A stretch of 64,000 bases of DNA from Microstegium vimineum (taxonomy: Eukaryota; Streptophyta; Magnoliopsida; Poales; Poaceae), in NCBI GenBank assembly GCA_022036555.1, contig CM039130.1, forward strand, positions 18,001,937 through 18,065,936, given 5' to 3'. A program made the position numbers and the translations under genes. The notes below the pieces were generated by a model, which saw only the letters and a program-made list of their open reading frames with translations, had not been told where the DNA came from and made no database searches. Numbering within the stretch: position 1 is the stretch's first letter; each line of letters begins with the position of its first letter. Shown here piece after piece: positions 53,546 through 64,000 of this stretch.

Positions 53546-55020
53546 ATGGCTAGAGTGAAGAATGTTGGTGGTGGTCCTGGTGATGACGAGCCGCCTTGGC
53601 CTCGCCCTCCCACTGATAAGGGCAAGGCTAAGGCGAAGGAGAAGCCCCCCAGCAAGAAGCGGAAGCTTCTGGACAAAGACGTCTTGGCAGCGATAGCAGC
53701 AGCTGAGGCAGCCGACAGAGCAGAGAGTGGTGCTAGGCTTCGTATTGGCCCCCGCACTCGCACTCGTACTCCTACTACCAGAGCTCAGCTGACTCGGTCT
53801 GCTCAGGCACAGGCAGTGATAGATGAGGTAGCTCCGTCTTCAGAGGCAGCAGAGGCAACAGAGGCTACAGAGATAGTTCAACAGACTCCTCCTCTCCGAC
53901 GTTCCACTCATACCCGCGTTGAGGTTGCTCCTCGCCCTGAGGGTCCTCGCCGTGGAGACAGAGTTCCACGAGAAGTTCCACCGCCACCATCTCTTGCCAG
54001 GCCCCGAGTGATGCCCGTGCACCTCGACCTCAGCTTGGCCACTACACAACAGGTGTGCGAGCTTCGGATGATAGAGCTTGAGGATTGGTGTCCCGTTGAG
54101 CGCCACCCAGACGCTCCTCCCGGTTGGTGGCACCCTCGCCACAAGGATTTCTATGATGCAGCATGCATCATGAGGATACAGCTGCGACCCCACCGAGTCT
54201 GCCCTCTCGAGCACATCGTGGAGACTGGTGGAGAGGTGCTTCGACCTCTGCTCACCTACCTTCCCGAGTTGGCGGACCTCCTAGGCCGCTCGGGGAACTA
54301 CGTCGAGCACTGGGTCAGGGAGTTCTATGCCTCTCTTTGGATTGACCATGACCACGAGTTCATGCAGTACACATTCAGAGGGGAGCGCTACATGATGTAC
54401 TTGTTAGCCCTCAGAGAGCGTCTCCACCTCACTCAGTACGAGCTCAGACTTCACCAGCAGTGTTTCGGGGAGTGTGACCCTCCACGCAGAGCTATTGGAG
54501 GCACTACCCCGGCAGTCGACCACGTCTCCCCGTGTTTCCGTCAGCCGTTTGGTCTCGGTGCCTGTCAGACTCCTCCTGAGTTGCTCCCTCACGTTTGTCT
54601 CCTTAACGACATGCTGAGGCGCACTCTTTACCCCCACCGGTTACCGTGATGCGCTCACAAACCTCCAGCAGTACCTCTTGGCAGCTATAGTGAGGCAGAC
54701 ACCATTTGACATAACAGACTTTATTGTGTGTGAGATGGAGGATACCATAGGAGATGAGATAGTGTCACGCCGGCAGCTTCCCTACAGTCACTGGATCAGC
54801 AGTTTGTTAGTTCTTTCACTACGTAGTCACCTAGCGATCAACCGAGAGCTCGCCGACTCACCCTCAGTGTTTCCGATCTATAAGATGAGTGCGGTGATCG
54901 ATGGACGATGGGGCAGCAGAGTTCTCAAGGGCATTCGCCGAGCTGTCCCGCCCAGAGAGATGGATGATGTTGACGCCCAGGACGAGGCGATGCGTGTAGT
55001 GGCACAGGCCGAGCTAGCTC
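53546..55020 (+). pseudogene. Additional gene of Sirevirus D (plant transposon protein type)
   Basis: The ATG at 53546 opens a 367-codon frame to 54649. A +/-1 shift near 54645 continues it (TNLQQYLLAAIVRQTPFDIT) to 55020, where element C interrupts. The N terminus is basic (GKAKAKEKPPSKKRKLLDK, a likely nuclear signal) and then Ala/Glu- and Arg/Thr-rich. From about residue 170 a globular domain follows with YDAACIMRIQLRPHRVCPLE, WVREFYASLWIDHDHEFMQY and TFRGERYMMYLLALRERLHL. This resembles the putative plant transposon protein family often found after pol in grass Sireviruses. I see no signal peptide or membrane segment, so an envelope role is not supported. The function is unknown. Confidence 0.72.
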
Positions 55021-55021
55021 T

Positions 55022-56044
55022 TGACACCATTTTTCGGCATGTGTCAAATGAGCTAAGACTTGCATTGATCGGTAGCTGTTTTCTATCGGCATCTACAGGT
55101 TATCGATTAACGTTACAGATGAGAATGAATTCTACAAATGAATAAGTTTGTTGCCGATGGAAGCTGAACAACAGCAATGGTTGCCGATAAGGGTCTTGCC
55201 GATAAGGATTAATTGGTGAAGACAAGTTACCAGAAGTGCAAGGTTGCCGATTGGGAAATATTGCCGATGCCGATGGGCATGGAGTGACGATGCCGATGGG
55301 CACATGGTGATGTGGCGGTTGACGTCAGCGGAAGATTGTCGATGGCAATAGAAGGAAGTTGCGGATAGAAGAGTCTGCCGATGGAAAGTTTCATCGAAGA
55401 GAAGATATAAGGAAACTGGTGATCTCATACCAGTATTGTTATAGAAGTTTGAGTCCGGCTCTTGCACGAGTCGTTTATTTCCTTAAAAATAGAAGTGTCT
55501 GTTTAGGAAAATAGTATTGTTATTTGGGTCCGACTCTTGCGCGAGTCAGTTATTTCCTTTAAAGTAGGAGTTTGTTTTAGGAAAGGTGCAAGTCGTGTCT
55601 GTCTACAACTCCTATTGCTGGAGTATAAATATATACCTAGGGGTCGTGAGAAATATAAAAGAATCTATCAAACAAATCAATTACTCTTATTTACTTTCAA
55701 TGCAATTTACCATTTTATCGCATTAGTCTTAGTTTATCTACGAGTTCTTCAAGCTTCGACGGGCTGCATCACCTTGATCTCCGTCAAACCCTTGCAAGTT
55801 CCGCGTGGGAGTAATCTGAGCTTTGACATCCGGCGCATCGCTGTTGTCTCGTTCAGCTCTGCTCTAGTTATCCTGATCAAGTCTGAGTCTTGACATCCGG
55901 GTGTATCGTCATTGTCTTGTTCAGATTTTGTTCTAGTTATCGTCCTTGTCGATTAACTGGTCAAATCGACTGGCACACCTTTGGATATCGAATTCGGGTA
56001 ATAGCCCGAGGTGTTCGTAGATCCTAACGCTTTTTGTGTCAACA
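55022..56044 (+). repeat. 5' LTR of element C
   Basis: It starts TGACACCATTTTTCGGCATG, equivalent to the TGTTTTGACACCG start of B's LTR with the outermost bases missing, and ends TTTTTGTGTCAACA. TATA box TATAAATATA at 55624. It contains the same GCCGATG-rich U3 as B. Confidence 0.88.
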
Positions 56045-56051
56045 CCTCTTT

Positions 56052-56070
56052 TGGCACACCCGGTGGGACC
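56052..56070 (+). other. Primer-binding site of element C
   Basis: TGGCACACCCGGTGGGACC lies seven bases after the LTR end; the Tat-type PBS with one change. Confidence 0.82.
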
Positions 56071-56084
56071 ATTATACATCTATC

Positions 56085-58600
56085 ATGGGTGATAACTCTG
56101 ACAATAACCAGAGGAATGTCATCGAAGTCTCCGAGGCCGATGTAAAAGATGATCAGAGGCTGGCTATGGAGCGGGCTATGGAGGAGTACAAGCAATTGTA
56201 TCTGAAGTCCTTCAGCCTAAGCAGGAGCGGCGAAGCCATCCAGAAGCAAGATCCACCGTTGCCGTGGCAGGTCACATATGATGCCAATCTTGGTAAGTTG
56301 CAAGAGATGGTTAATTCTGCCTTAAATCAAGCATTAATTAGCCACTCCAATGTGCTGTCCAATACTGTGTACAATGCTGTTATGCAATCATTCAAAGAAG
56401 GACATGCACCTCAGTATGTTGGTCCATTATATCATCAACCTGGATCGGCATCTATAAACCCATCGGCAGCCCCAATGGCGTCTTCCACTCCCGTGGATCC
56501 GTCTGCTGATGTGGCTACACCACCAAGGCTAAGTCCTGAAAGCGTCACCAAGCTTAGTGCAGATCCGGTGGCGTCGGCAATATCAGGACCTGTTATCCAG
56601 GATCATCTAGCTCCTGCCAACTGGTGGGGATACGGTATGCCTTCAAATCTATCCGCTGGTTCCAATCTGGTGCAGGGAGGCAGTTCAGCTTGGAGGGGCT
56701 CCATGGCATCGGCAATGAAATCACAGCCGATGATCCCTATGATGCATTACTCTACGTCTTCTCCAACTGTACAAGTGCCATCAGAAGATTTCCAGGTGGT
56801 GATTCCTAAAGTACCTCTGATGCCACCATCGGCGAATTCTGTGCCGATGCAACACAGTATAATAACTAGAAGTCAACCTATGGTTGTAAATCCTCAAGCC
56901 GGAGTACTAGCGCATCAATTTAACCAATTTGTTGATTACTCTAAGGTGCAGGAGCAGCAGGTGCCAGTCAGCTATCAGACATCGGTAAGTCACATGCTGA
57001 TGATTCATAATCCTGGATGGACTAGCCAGCCGCCGGTTTAACAACCTGGTGTACTAATGTGTCAGTATGGAAGTCCAGCAAACACTCAGAGTGGACCATC
57101 GGTACAACAACCGATGAATATGATGACTCAACCTAATCCAGTAAGTGTGCAAAACTATCCATCGGTAAATCAGCCGATGCATAACGTCCAGATGACTGGT
57201 GCTGCGCCCGTGACAACTACTCCGCATTATCTCCTACCAAGACCTGAAGGGGCGCATCAGCCGGTTCCACCAGTCAACAACCAACCAATGAGTCGGCAAG
57301 AGCAGGATACATATTGGACCGATAAGATTGCCGAAGTGATGAAGGAACAATTCGGCATTAAGCCTAAGGTTAACACATACTCTTATCGGACGCCATATCC
57401 TCCGTCGTATGACTTAATTCCTCTCCCGAATCGGTACAAAGTGCCTGATTTTACCAAATTCTCCGGCCAAGATGACACGTCAACAATGGAGCACATTAAC
57501 CGCTTCATTATCCAGTGTGGAGAAGCTTCCAGCAGAGAAGAGCTAAGAGTGAGATTATTCTCATCATCATTGTCTGGATCGGCATTCACATGGTTTATTT
57601 CATTGCCTCCAAACTCTGTAATCACATGGGCCGATCTAGAGAGGCGGTTTCATAAATACTTCTTCGCTGGCATACATGAGAAGAAGATTACCGATTTGGT
57701 TAAGCTGAGGCAACGTAACGACGAATCGGTGGAAAACTTTGTTCAGAGGCTGCGAGACGTAAAGAACAGGTGCTACGGCCTGGTACTTGATGATTCACAA
57801 CTGGTAGATTTGGCTTTCCAAGGACTATTGCCGCATATCAAAGATAAGTATGAGTCTCAAGAATTTGAAAGCCTAAGTCATCTGGTGCAAAGGATTGCCG
57901 ATCAAGATATCAAAACCTTTGAACCCAAGAAGACTTGGAATAAGAAGGTGACCTTCATCGGGCAAGAAGAAGATTCCGGGTCAGATGAAGAGCTAAGCAT
58001 TGGTGTGGCCGAATGGGTGAAGGATAAAAAATTTGTGTCTTGTCCATTTGGCCAGAAGGAAGCTGAAAGGTTCACCTTTGACATCACCAAGGCCGATAGG
58101 ATGTTTGACTTGTTACTTCAAGAAGGGCGAATCAAGTTAGCGCCTAACCAAGTGATTCTATCGGCCGAAGAGCTTAGAAAGATCAGGTATTGCAAGTGGC
58201 ACAATGCGACTTCGCACAGTACCAATAACTGCAAAGTATTCAGGCAGTAGTTGCAGTCAGAAATTGAATCTGGACGAATCAAATTTGAAAATTCTAAAGT
58301 CCAGAAACCGATGAAGATTGATCAGCATCCGTTTCCAAATAATATGGTGGAAACTAGTGGAAAAACTAAGGTGCTGACATCGGAAGCTGCCAGAAAGAAT
58401 GCATCGGTAGATCCTAACCATCAAGTAGCTGAGCGTGACGAGAGGAGGTTTGCCGATGACAGAAAGGGCAAGAAAGTTGCCGATGAAGGTAGCAATGCCA
58501 ACAAGGCACCTGGTGTTGTAATCACGCATAAGCAGCAAAGGCGAGAGTATCGGCAATTGTGAGAGGAGCGGCATCGGCAGGAAGAAGAAAAGTACCAAGA
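56085..58600 (+). pseudogene. Gag of element C
   Basis: The ATG at 56085 gives the same N terminus as in B (MGDNSDNNQRNVIEVSEADV). A 320-residue Pro/Ser/Met/Gln-rich, apparently disordered region follows, interrupted by one stop at 57039. The capsid domain has KVPDFTKFSGQDDTSTMEHI, LSGSAFTWFISLPPNS, RQRNDESVENFVQRLRDVKN and DLAFQGLLPHIKDKYESQEF. A Cys/His segment (CKWHNATSHSTNNCKVF) is a variant nucleocapsid. Stops at 58248 and 58560 are in frame. Confidence 0.92.
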
Positions 58601-59790
58601 GTGGCTTTCGGCATAAGGACCATTGGAAGTGCCCCTTCTTCGTTCACTGCTGGGAAGAAGGCATCAAGCTACCTACTGCCGATAATTGTCCCGAATGCAA
58701 TGGATATTACACTGCCGATCGGTCAGAAAAGAAACCTTGTTTTGACGATCGAGCATCCAGGTATGCTAGGCCACCCAGAGAAAAGAAATCGGCACATGAC
58801 CGACTGCGGGGCAAGCTCAGCGCGCATAACAGGCTTGGCAGGCGTGTTGATCTAGAGGAGCTTGAGGAGAGGGCCAATGCAAGAGTGCCTGATGAAGAAA
58901 TATTCTCTAGAGATCCAAACATCGGGAGAGGTGCCGATGCAAGTAGTGAGAAACAACACCAACCTGTTTGGAAAACCAAGCTTCCTCAATGGTGCCCTAA
59001 GGGTCGGACAAAAACTCAGAAAAGGAGAATTCAGCGCGAACACCGAAATGACTTGTATGACAATGAAGATCCTTCAAGGGAAAAGCAGTGGAGGCCAAAA
59101 CGCAAGGATAGGGATCCATCGGCAGAAATCAATATGGTCGTCATATTGCCGATGGAGTTCATGGCGCATGTCAGTGATGATGAAGAAGCTGTTGAAATGG
59201 CACAATTGGTGTTCGATCCTATGGCGGCTGTCTTTGAGAAACCTGCTGATGATGAAAGGCAACACCTAAGGGCTCTTTTCGTTAAGAGCAAAGTAGATGG
59301 ACAGCTTGTAACGAAGATGCTGGTGGATGGTGGGGCGTCAATCAACATAATGCCATACGTCATGTTCAGGAAGCTTGGAAAAGGTGACCAAGACTTAGTC
59401 AAAACGGACATGAAGCTCAAAGACTTTGAAGGCAATGTGTCACCAGCCATGGGAGCCGTATGTGTTGAATTGACCATCGGCAGTAAGACTTTGCCGACGA
59501 CGTTTTTTGTGATTAGTGGCAAAGGCACCTACAACTTGCTCCTAGGAAGGGATTGGATCCATGCCAATTGTTGTATTCCTTCCACCATGCATCAAAGCCT
59601 CGTGCAGTGGGTCGGAGACAAGATTGAAGTCGTCCGGAGTGAAACTCCGTCAACCGTTGCATCAGCAGAATCGGAGACTTACGAGCAAACCAGGTGCATA
59701 TTAGGTGAAGCTTGGGACACTGAGTTCCTCAAAGTTACCGATTACCACATTACACTGATCCAAGCAGTCGGTCCTAAAGAAGAGTTTTAA
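58601..59790 (+). pseudogene. Protease of element C
   Basis: Two zinc-like Cys groups (CPFFVHCW- and CPECNG-type, frame-shifted) lead into a 301-codon frame (58885-59790). The protease core has VTKMLVDGGASINIMPYVMF (DGG active-site variant, as in B), VCVELTIGSKTLPTTFFVIS and YNLLLGRDWIHANC. The frame ends TAA at 59788-59790. Confidence 0.87.
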
Positions 59791-61020
59791 TGGATCGATT
59801 CGCCGATGATGGAAAACTGGGACAGGGGTTCACATCGGCTGATGATTTATTAGAAGTAGATATCGGCGATGGCAATAAGCCCAGACCTACTTTTATTAGT
59901 GCTAAGTTAGATTCCAAATGTAAACACCAGTTAACCGATTTATTAAAGGAATACAAAGATTGTTTTGCTTGGGATTATACAGAGATGCCTGGTTTGGACC
60001 GATCGATAGTCGAACATCGATTACCTATTAAGACTGGTTTCCAGCCACATTGGCAACTTGCGCGCCGATGTAATCCTATGGTGTTGCCTGACATTAAAGC
60101 TGAAATTACAAAGTTAATTGAAGCTGGGTTTATTCAGCAATGTCGATACGCCGATTGGATTTCTAATGTGGTTCCTATGTATAAGAAGAATGGAAAACTT
60201 CGTGTTTGTATTGATTTCAGGAATCTCAACAAGGCTACGCCGATGGATGGTTATCCGATGCCCGTTGCCGATCTGTTGATTGATGCTGCTGCTGGACATC
60301 AAATCATTAGCTTCATGGATGGTAATGCTGGCTATAATCAGATATTCATGGCTAAAGAGGATATATCCAAGACTGCTTTCAGATGTCCAGGTCACGTCGG
60401 TTTATTTGAATGGGTTGTAATGACTTTTGGCTTGAAGAATACCGGTGCTACTTATCAGAGAGCAATGAATTTTATCTTTCATAAGTACATCGGCACGATA
60501 GTCGAAATCTATATTGATGATGTGGTGGTTAAATCCGGAAGTTTTGAAAAGCATCTTGCCGATTTGCAAAAAATCCTAGAATGCACAAGGGAGCATGGGT
60601 TGAAAACAAATCCTAACAAGTGTGCGTTTGGGGTATTGGCAGGTCAGTTTCTGGGTTTTATGGTGCATCAGAGAGGCATCGAAATCGGCAGAAAATCTAT
60701 TGATGCGATCAACAAAGTAGTTGCTCCTACAAACAAGACTGAGCTGCAATCTTTGATCGGCAAGATTAACTTCATTATAAGATTTATATCCAACTTATCT
60801 GGTAAGATTAAATCTTTTAGTCCATTGTTAAAGCTGAAAGCCGATCAAGAGTTTACATGGAAAGAGGAACAACATTTAGCCTTGGAGGAGATAAAGAAAT
60901 ATCTGGTAAACCCTCCAGTCTTGGTTCCACCTCAACACGGGAAGCCTTTCAAGTTGTATTTGTCTGCCGATGATGGTGTTATCGGATCAGCCTTGATTTA
61001 AGAATTTGAAGGGAAAGAGC
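59790..61020 (+). pseudogene. Reverse transcriptase of element C
   Basis: The ATG at 59790 overlaps the protease stop (TAATG). 404 codons are open: KLGQGFTSADDLLEVDIGDG, MYKKNGKLRVCIDFRNLNKA, SFMDGNAGYNQIFMAKEDIS with catalytic Asp, WVVMTFGLKNTGATYQRAMN, YIDDVVVKSG as active site, KCAFGVLAGQFLGFMVHQRG, then the thumb and the beginning of RNase H (FKLYLSADDGVIGSALI). The stop at 60999 is the only lesion, so it is the most intact RT in the window. Confidence 0.94.
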
Positions 61021-61880
61021 GTGTGATATATTATTTGAGCAGAAGGCTGGTGGATGCTGAAACAAGGTATTTGGCCATAGAGAGATTATGTTTATGTTTA
61101 TATTTCTCTTGCATAAAATTGAGGCATTATTTACTGTCAGCTGAATGCACTGTTATCTGCAAAGATGATGTGGTTAAGTACATGCTGTCGATGCAGATAT
61201 TAAGTGGGAGAATCGGCAAATGGATTTTGGCACTTTCAGAGTTTGATCTGAAGTATGAATCGGCTAAGGCAGTTAAGGATCAGGTGATGGCCGATTTCGT
61301 TACTCAGCATTGCAATATGGTAAGCTCTGTAGAGATTGCTCCTTGGACTTTGTTCTTTGATGGGTCTACATGCAAAGAAGGAGCAGGTATCGGCATTATT
61401 TTAATCTCACCCCGCGGATGAAAATATGAAATTTCGTTGCCGATTGTTGCTACCTCAACACACAATCAGGCTGAGTACCAGGCTCTACTAAAGGGGTTGG
61501 AATTACTCAGGGAGTTACGTGCCGATGCTGTTGAGATCTTCGGTGATTCTATGTTGGTAATCAACCAATTGATTGGGACATATGAATGCCGAAGTGAAGC
61601 TTTAATTGCAACCCATGAAAGATGGTTGCAGTTATTAAAAGAATTCAAAGAGTACCGCCTTGAGCATATTCCTAGGTTGAATAACGAAGAGGCTAATCGG
61701 TTAGCACAGAATGCTTCAGGATATCAGCCGATTCAAGAAGTCATGACATCGGTAATGGTTGCCGATGACTGGAGAAAAGAAATTGCCGATTACTTAAGAG
61801 ATCCGTCTAAGAAAGTTGAAAGGCATCTAAGGTTCCAAGCTATCAAGTATGTGCTCCTTGATAATGAGTTGTATTATTGA
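61021..61880 (+). pseudogene. RNase H domains of element C
   Basis: The first RNase H continues with VIYYLSRRLVDAETRYLAIE, LCLYFSCIKLRHYLLSAECT and KVMADFV-type connection. The second unit has WTLFFDGSTCKEGAGIGIIL, then after a stop at 61419 NQAEYQALLKGLELLREL, FGDSMLVINQLIGTYECRSE and HIPRLNNEEANRLAQNASGY. The DGS and GDS Asp residues and the AEYQAL Glu of a type-I RNase H are all present in the second unit. The tandem arrangement marks the Tat lineage. Confidence 0.9.
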
Positions 61881-63020
61881 ACAATTGATGGAGTTTTGCT
61901 CAGATGCCTTAGTAAAGAAGAGTCAAAAGAGTTAATGGGCGAAATCCATGAGGGTGTGTGTGTGGAACACATCAATCAGTGTTCAAGATGAAATGGATGA
62001 TTAGGCGGAATGGATATTATTGGCCGACAATTCTTGAAGATTGCTTCAGCTATTTTAAAGGATGCCAAGATTGTCAGAAGTTTGGTAATGTCCAGAGGGC
62101 ACCTGCATCGGCGATGAATTCTATAATCAAACCTTGGCCGTTTAGAGGATGGGCTATTGATCTCATTGTCCAAATTTATCCACCGTCGAGTAAAGGGCAT
62201 AAGTTTATACTCGTTGCTACCGACTACTTTACGAAATGGGTAGAGGCGATTCCTTTGAAAAAAGTGACATCGGCAAACATGGTAGATTTTGTGAAAGAAC
62301 ATATTGTTTACCGATTCAGTATTCCTCAAACTATTACCACCGATCAAGGGACCATGTTCACATCGGGAGAGTTTGATGAGTTTGCTGCTGGTATGGGGTT
62401 CAAGGTATTGAATTCTTCTCCTTATTATGCCCAAGCTAACGATCAGGATGAGGCGAGTAATAAAGGAGTTATTAAGCTTATCAAACGCAAAATTGAGGAA
62501 AACCCTAGAAGGTGGCATATAGTGTTGAGTGAAGCCCTGTGGTCGTATCGGATGGCATGCCATGGTGCAACCAAAGTTTCGCCGTATCAGTTGGTCTATG
62601 GGCATGATGTTGTCCTGCCTTGGGAAATTAAAACTGGTTCTAGGCGATTATTTTCTCAGGATCAACTGACAGCCGATGAGTATGATACTCTTATGAAGGA
62701 TGAACTAGAAGACTTAGCAGGTCATCGGTTGAGGGCTTTGATCAGCATTGAAGAAAATAAGAAAAGGGTTGCCAGATGGTATGATAAGAAGGTGAAGGTG
62801 AAGCAATTTGCCGATGGTGATCTGGTATGGAAGTTCATTTTACCAATTGGGACTAAAAGTTCTAAGTTTGGAAAATGGTCTCCTAATTGGGAAGGTCCTT
62901 ATCGGATAAAATAGTCTGCTCCTGGCAATGCCTATATTTTAGAAACTCTCGAAGGAGTTGCATTCTCCAGAGCAATCAACGGTAAATACTTGAAGAAATA
63001 TTACCCTAGTATTTAGGTAG
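61881..63020 (+). pseudogene. Integrase of element C
   Basis: Zinc finger in two frames (EIHEGVC, then CGTHQSVFKMKWMIRRNGYY and CQDCQKFG). DDE core: AIDLIVQIYPPSSKGHKFIL, TTDQGTMFTSGEFDEFAAGM and a third motif DQDEASN, where related elements have GQAEASN; the Glu is kept. C-terminal DGDLVWKFILPIGTKSSKFG and WSPNWEGPYRIK. Stops at 61878, 62912 and 63014 and a shift near 61955 disable it. Confidence 0.92.
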
Positions 63021-63149
63021 ATGCATAGAATGCCCGTTGGGATACCGATGGAAGAGAGTGCTATATAAAACATCGGTAAAAGTGTACTAACGTTATATTA
63101 CAAAGCGAAATCAAGTGTTACATTTGCCGATATGATGAATTATAGCAAA
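63021..63149. other. Spacer between integrase and the antisense gene in C
   Basis: 129 bp without coding signal, AT-rich. It is the shared 3' flank of two convergent transcription units, so a terminator or poly(A) signal is expected here. AATTATAG-like sequence is present on the minus strand but nothing decisive. Confidence 0.5.
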
Positions 63150-64000
63150 TTACAACAAGGACTGAATAACTGATATCGCACGCAGGCGAATTTGCTCTAT
63201 TTCCTCCATCTCCCTGGCATCATCATCGGCAGACCTTTCAACTGGCTTGATTTTCTTCTTTAGCAGGATGGCTTGTCGGGCGTTCCTGTCTCTTTCTTGT
63301 CGTAGAGCCTTAATGGCGTCGAGCAGTTGAGCTTTCTTTTGGCTGGCTGTGTTCAGGGCTTCTTCAACTCTTTTCAGTTCAGTCAGTAGCTCTTCCTTCC
63401 TTGCCGATAAGTGAATGATCTCTTGCTCAAGATCAGCGCCGAAAGCTTCTACTTGGCCGATGTCCTGATGCTTCTCATCAGCAACTTGTTTGAACTTAAG
63501 CATTTCTTCTTCAAGCTGTGATCGAGCAGTCCTATCAGCTATGCGACGAGACATTCTTTGATACTGAAGTTGCTTGCTCTCAAGAAATGCTTCTTGGAAA
63601 AGCGTTTCCTCTGTATCGGCAGATAGGTGGCCTTGGATGTCTTTGAAAGCCATCTTTGCTGCAGTAGAGTCTTGGATGAGATGGGATGTGTCTTGTTGCA
63701 GTAAAGATAGCAATGTTTCAAGCTTGAGTTTGACATCTGCTGAAAAAGCTGGAGCGGAGCTTTCTTCGTCTTCGTCTTCATCGGGAAGGTTGACGGCGAA
63801 GGAGAACAAGCTGTTCGCTGGAGCAGAACCTTCATTGTCTTCATTTTCATCAGGGAGGTTGATGCCGAAGGAGAACAAGCTATCGGGGGAGTCTTGGGCC
63901 TGAAAAGGAAAGAGTTAAAATGTGCCGATCATAAGTTTGTACTGCAAGTTTTTTAGATAATCGGCTTACCATCTTGAAGTGGATTTCTTGCCTGGGGCTT
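63150..64000 (-). CDS. Antisense gene of element C, last two exons (partial)
   Basis: Last exon 63150-63899, preceded by a 70-bp intron (63900-63969, GT-AG) and the end of another exon at 63970-64000. 250 codons are open. An acidic start (NLPDENEDNEGS) contains a repeated SLFSFAVNLPDED / MFSFGINLPDEN unit. Heptad-rich helices follow: KLETLLSLLQQDTSHLIQDS, RSQLEEEMLKFKQVADE, ALRQERDRNARQAILLKKKI, likely a long coiled coil. It matches the last exon of the antisense gene in B, including the splice acceptor TTCAG/GCCCAAGA. No lesion is visible in C. The plant-mobile-domain part would lie beyond 64000. Function unknown. Confidence 0.8.

Larger units (their letters stand above)
44610..55021 (+). 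mobile_element. Sirevirus-type copia element D with extra gene
   Basis: The 5' LTR (44610-46189) is followed by PBS, a long gag with two zinc knuckles and a coiled coil, protease, integrase, RT/RNase H, and a 1.7-kb region leading to an additional gene. It is interrupted at 55022 by element C, so the 3' LTR is not visible. Gag to early integrase is one continuous frame interrupted by stops. A single frameshift near 49390 separates it from the rest of pol. The copia domain order (PR-IN-RT-RH), a long gag and an extra ORF after pol are Sirevirus traits. Confidence 0.9.
55022..64000 (+). mobile_element. Gypsy element C (Tat lineage), same family as B, right end off window
   Basis: 5' LTR 55022-56044, PBS, gag, protease, RT, double RNase H and integrase on the + strand. 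The C-terminal part of the antisense gene then runs to the window edge. The sequence is clearly related to B throughout but in opposite orientation, and it has fewer lesions. It is inserted in the extra gene of D. Confidence 0.92.

Noticed and set aside
53546..55020. Retroviral-type envelope gene in copia D
   Set aside because: It sits in the envelope position, but I see no signal peptide, transmembrane segment or furin-like site. The N terminus looks nuclear and the globular part looks like a plant transposon protein.

Overview
The window is plant nuclear DNA, almost certainly from a grass (Poaceae). It has spliced genes, LTR retrotransposons of typical grass clades, a CACTA transposon, a LINE and a hAT-like element. 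I see no bacterial, viral or organellar genes. Only one ordinary host gene is visible: the last three exons of plastid quinolinate synthase (QS, NadA family), at 10226-15118 on the + strand. Everything else is transposable-element DNA or non-coding sequence lying in or beside that gene.

Left part (1-9640). A + strand copia leader and gag start (1-357) is followed by a minus-strand copia element (K2, about 352-1646 and 8300-8598). K2 is split by a structurally complete minus-strand Ty3/gypsy element, A (1647-8294: two 907-bp LTRs, PBS, PPT, target duplication GTAGT). K2 then abuts the 3' half of a + strand copia element (K3, 8599-9640). A 200-bp solo LTR with its own 5-bp duplication sits just upstream of the visible QS exons.

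Middle (10226-16106). The QS exons are open and correctly spliced on paper. The last intron (3.7 kb) holds a 555-bp hAT-like element with an 8-bp duplication and an antisense 5'-truncated LINE.

Right part (15.7-64 kb) is a deep nest in which each element interrupts the previous one: gypsy F, then gypsy E, CACTA, Tat/Athila-like gypsy G, gag-pro element H, LTR fragment X, Sirevirus-type copia D and Tat-type gypsy C. A second insertion, the complete 12.8-kb Tat-type element B (TSD GATTG), sits inside H. The outer elements show only their left halves, so their right halves are predicted beyond position 64000 in mirror order.

The most interesting biology is in elements B and C, two copies of one family in opposite orientation. 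Both carry, between pol and the 3' LTR and on the opposite strand to gag-pol, a spliced cellular-looking gene. In B it has a plant mobile domain and five exons. One intron has the same position and splice sites in both copies. The family also has a stop/start overlap (TAATG) between its gag-pro and pol frames, and is saturated with the word ATCGGCA/TGCCGAT. Copia D carries a further extra gene after pol, preceded by a C-rich leader and a CAGTG-repeat tract; TCCGGA motif clusters occur in its LTR and again before this gene.
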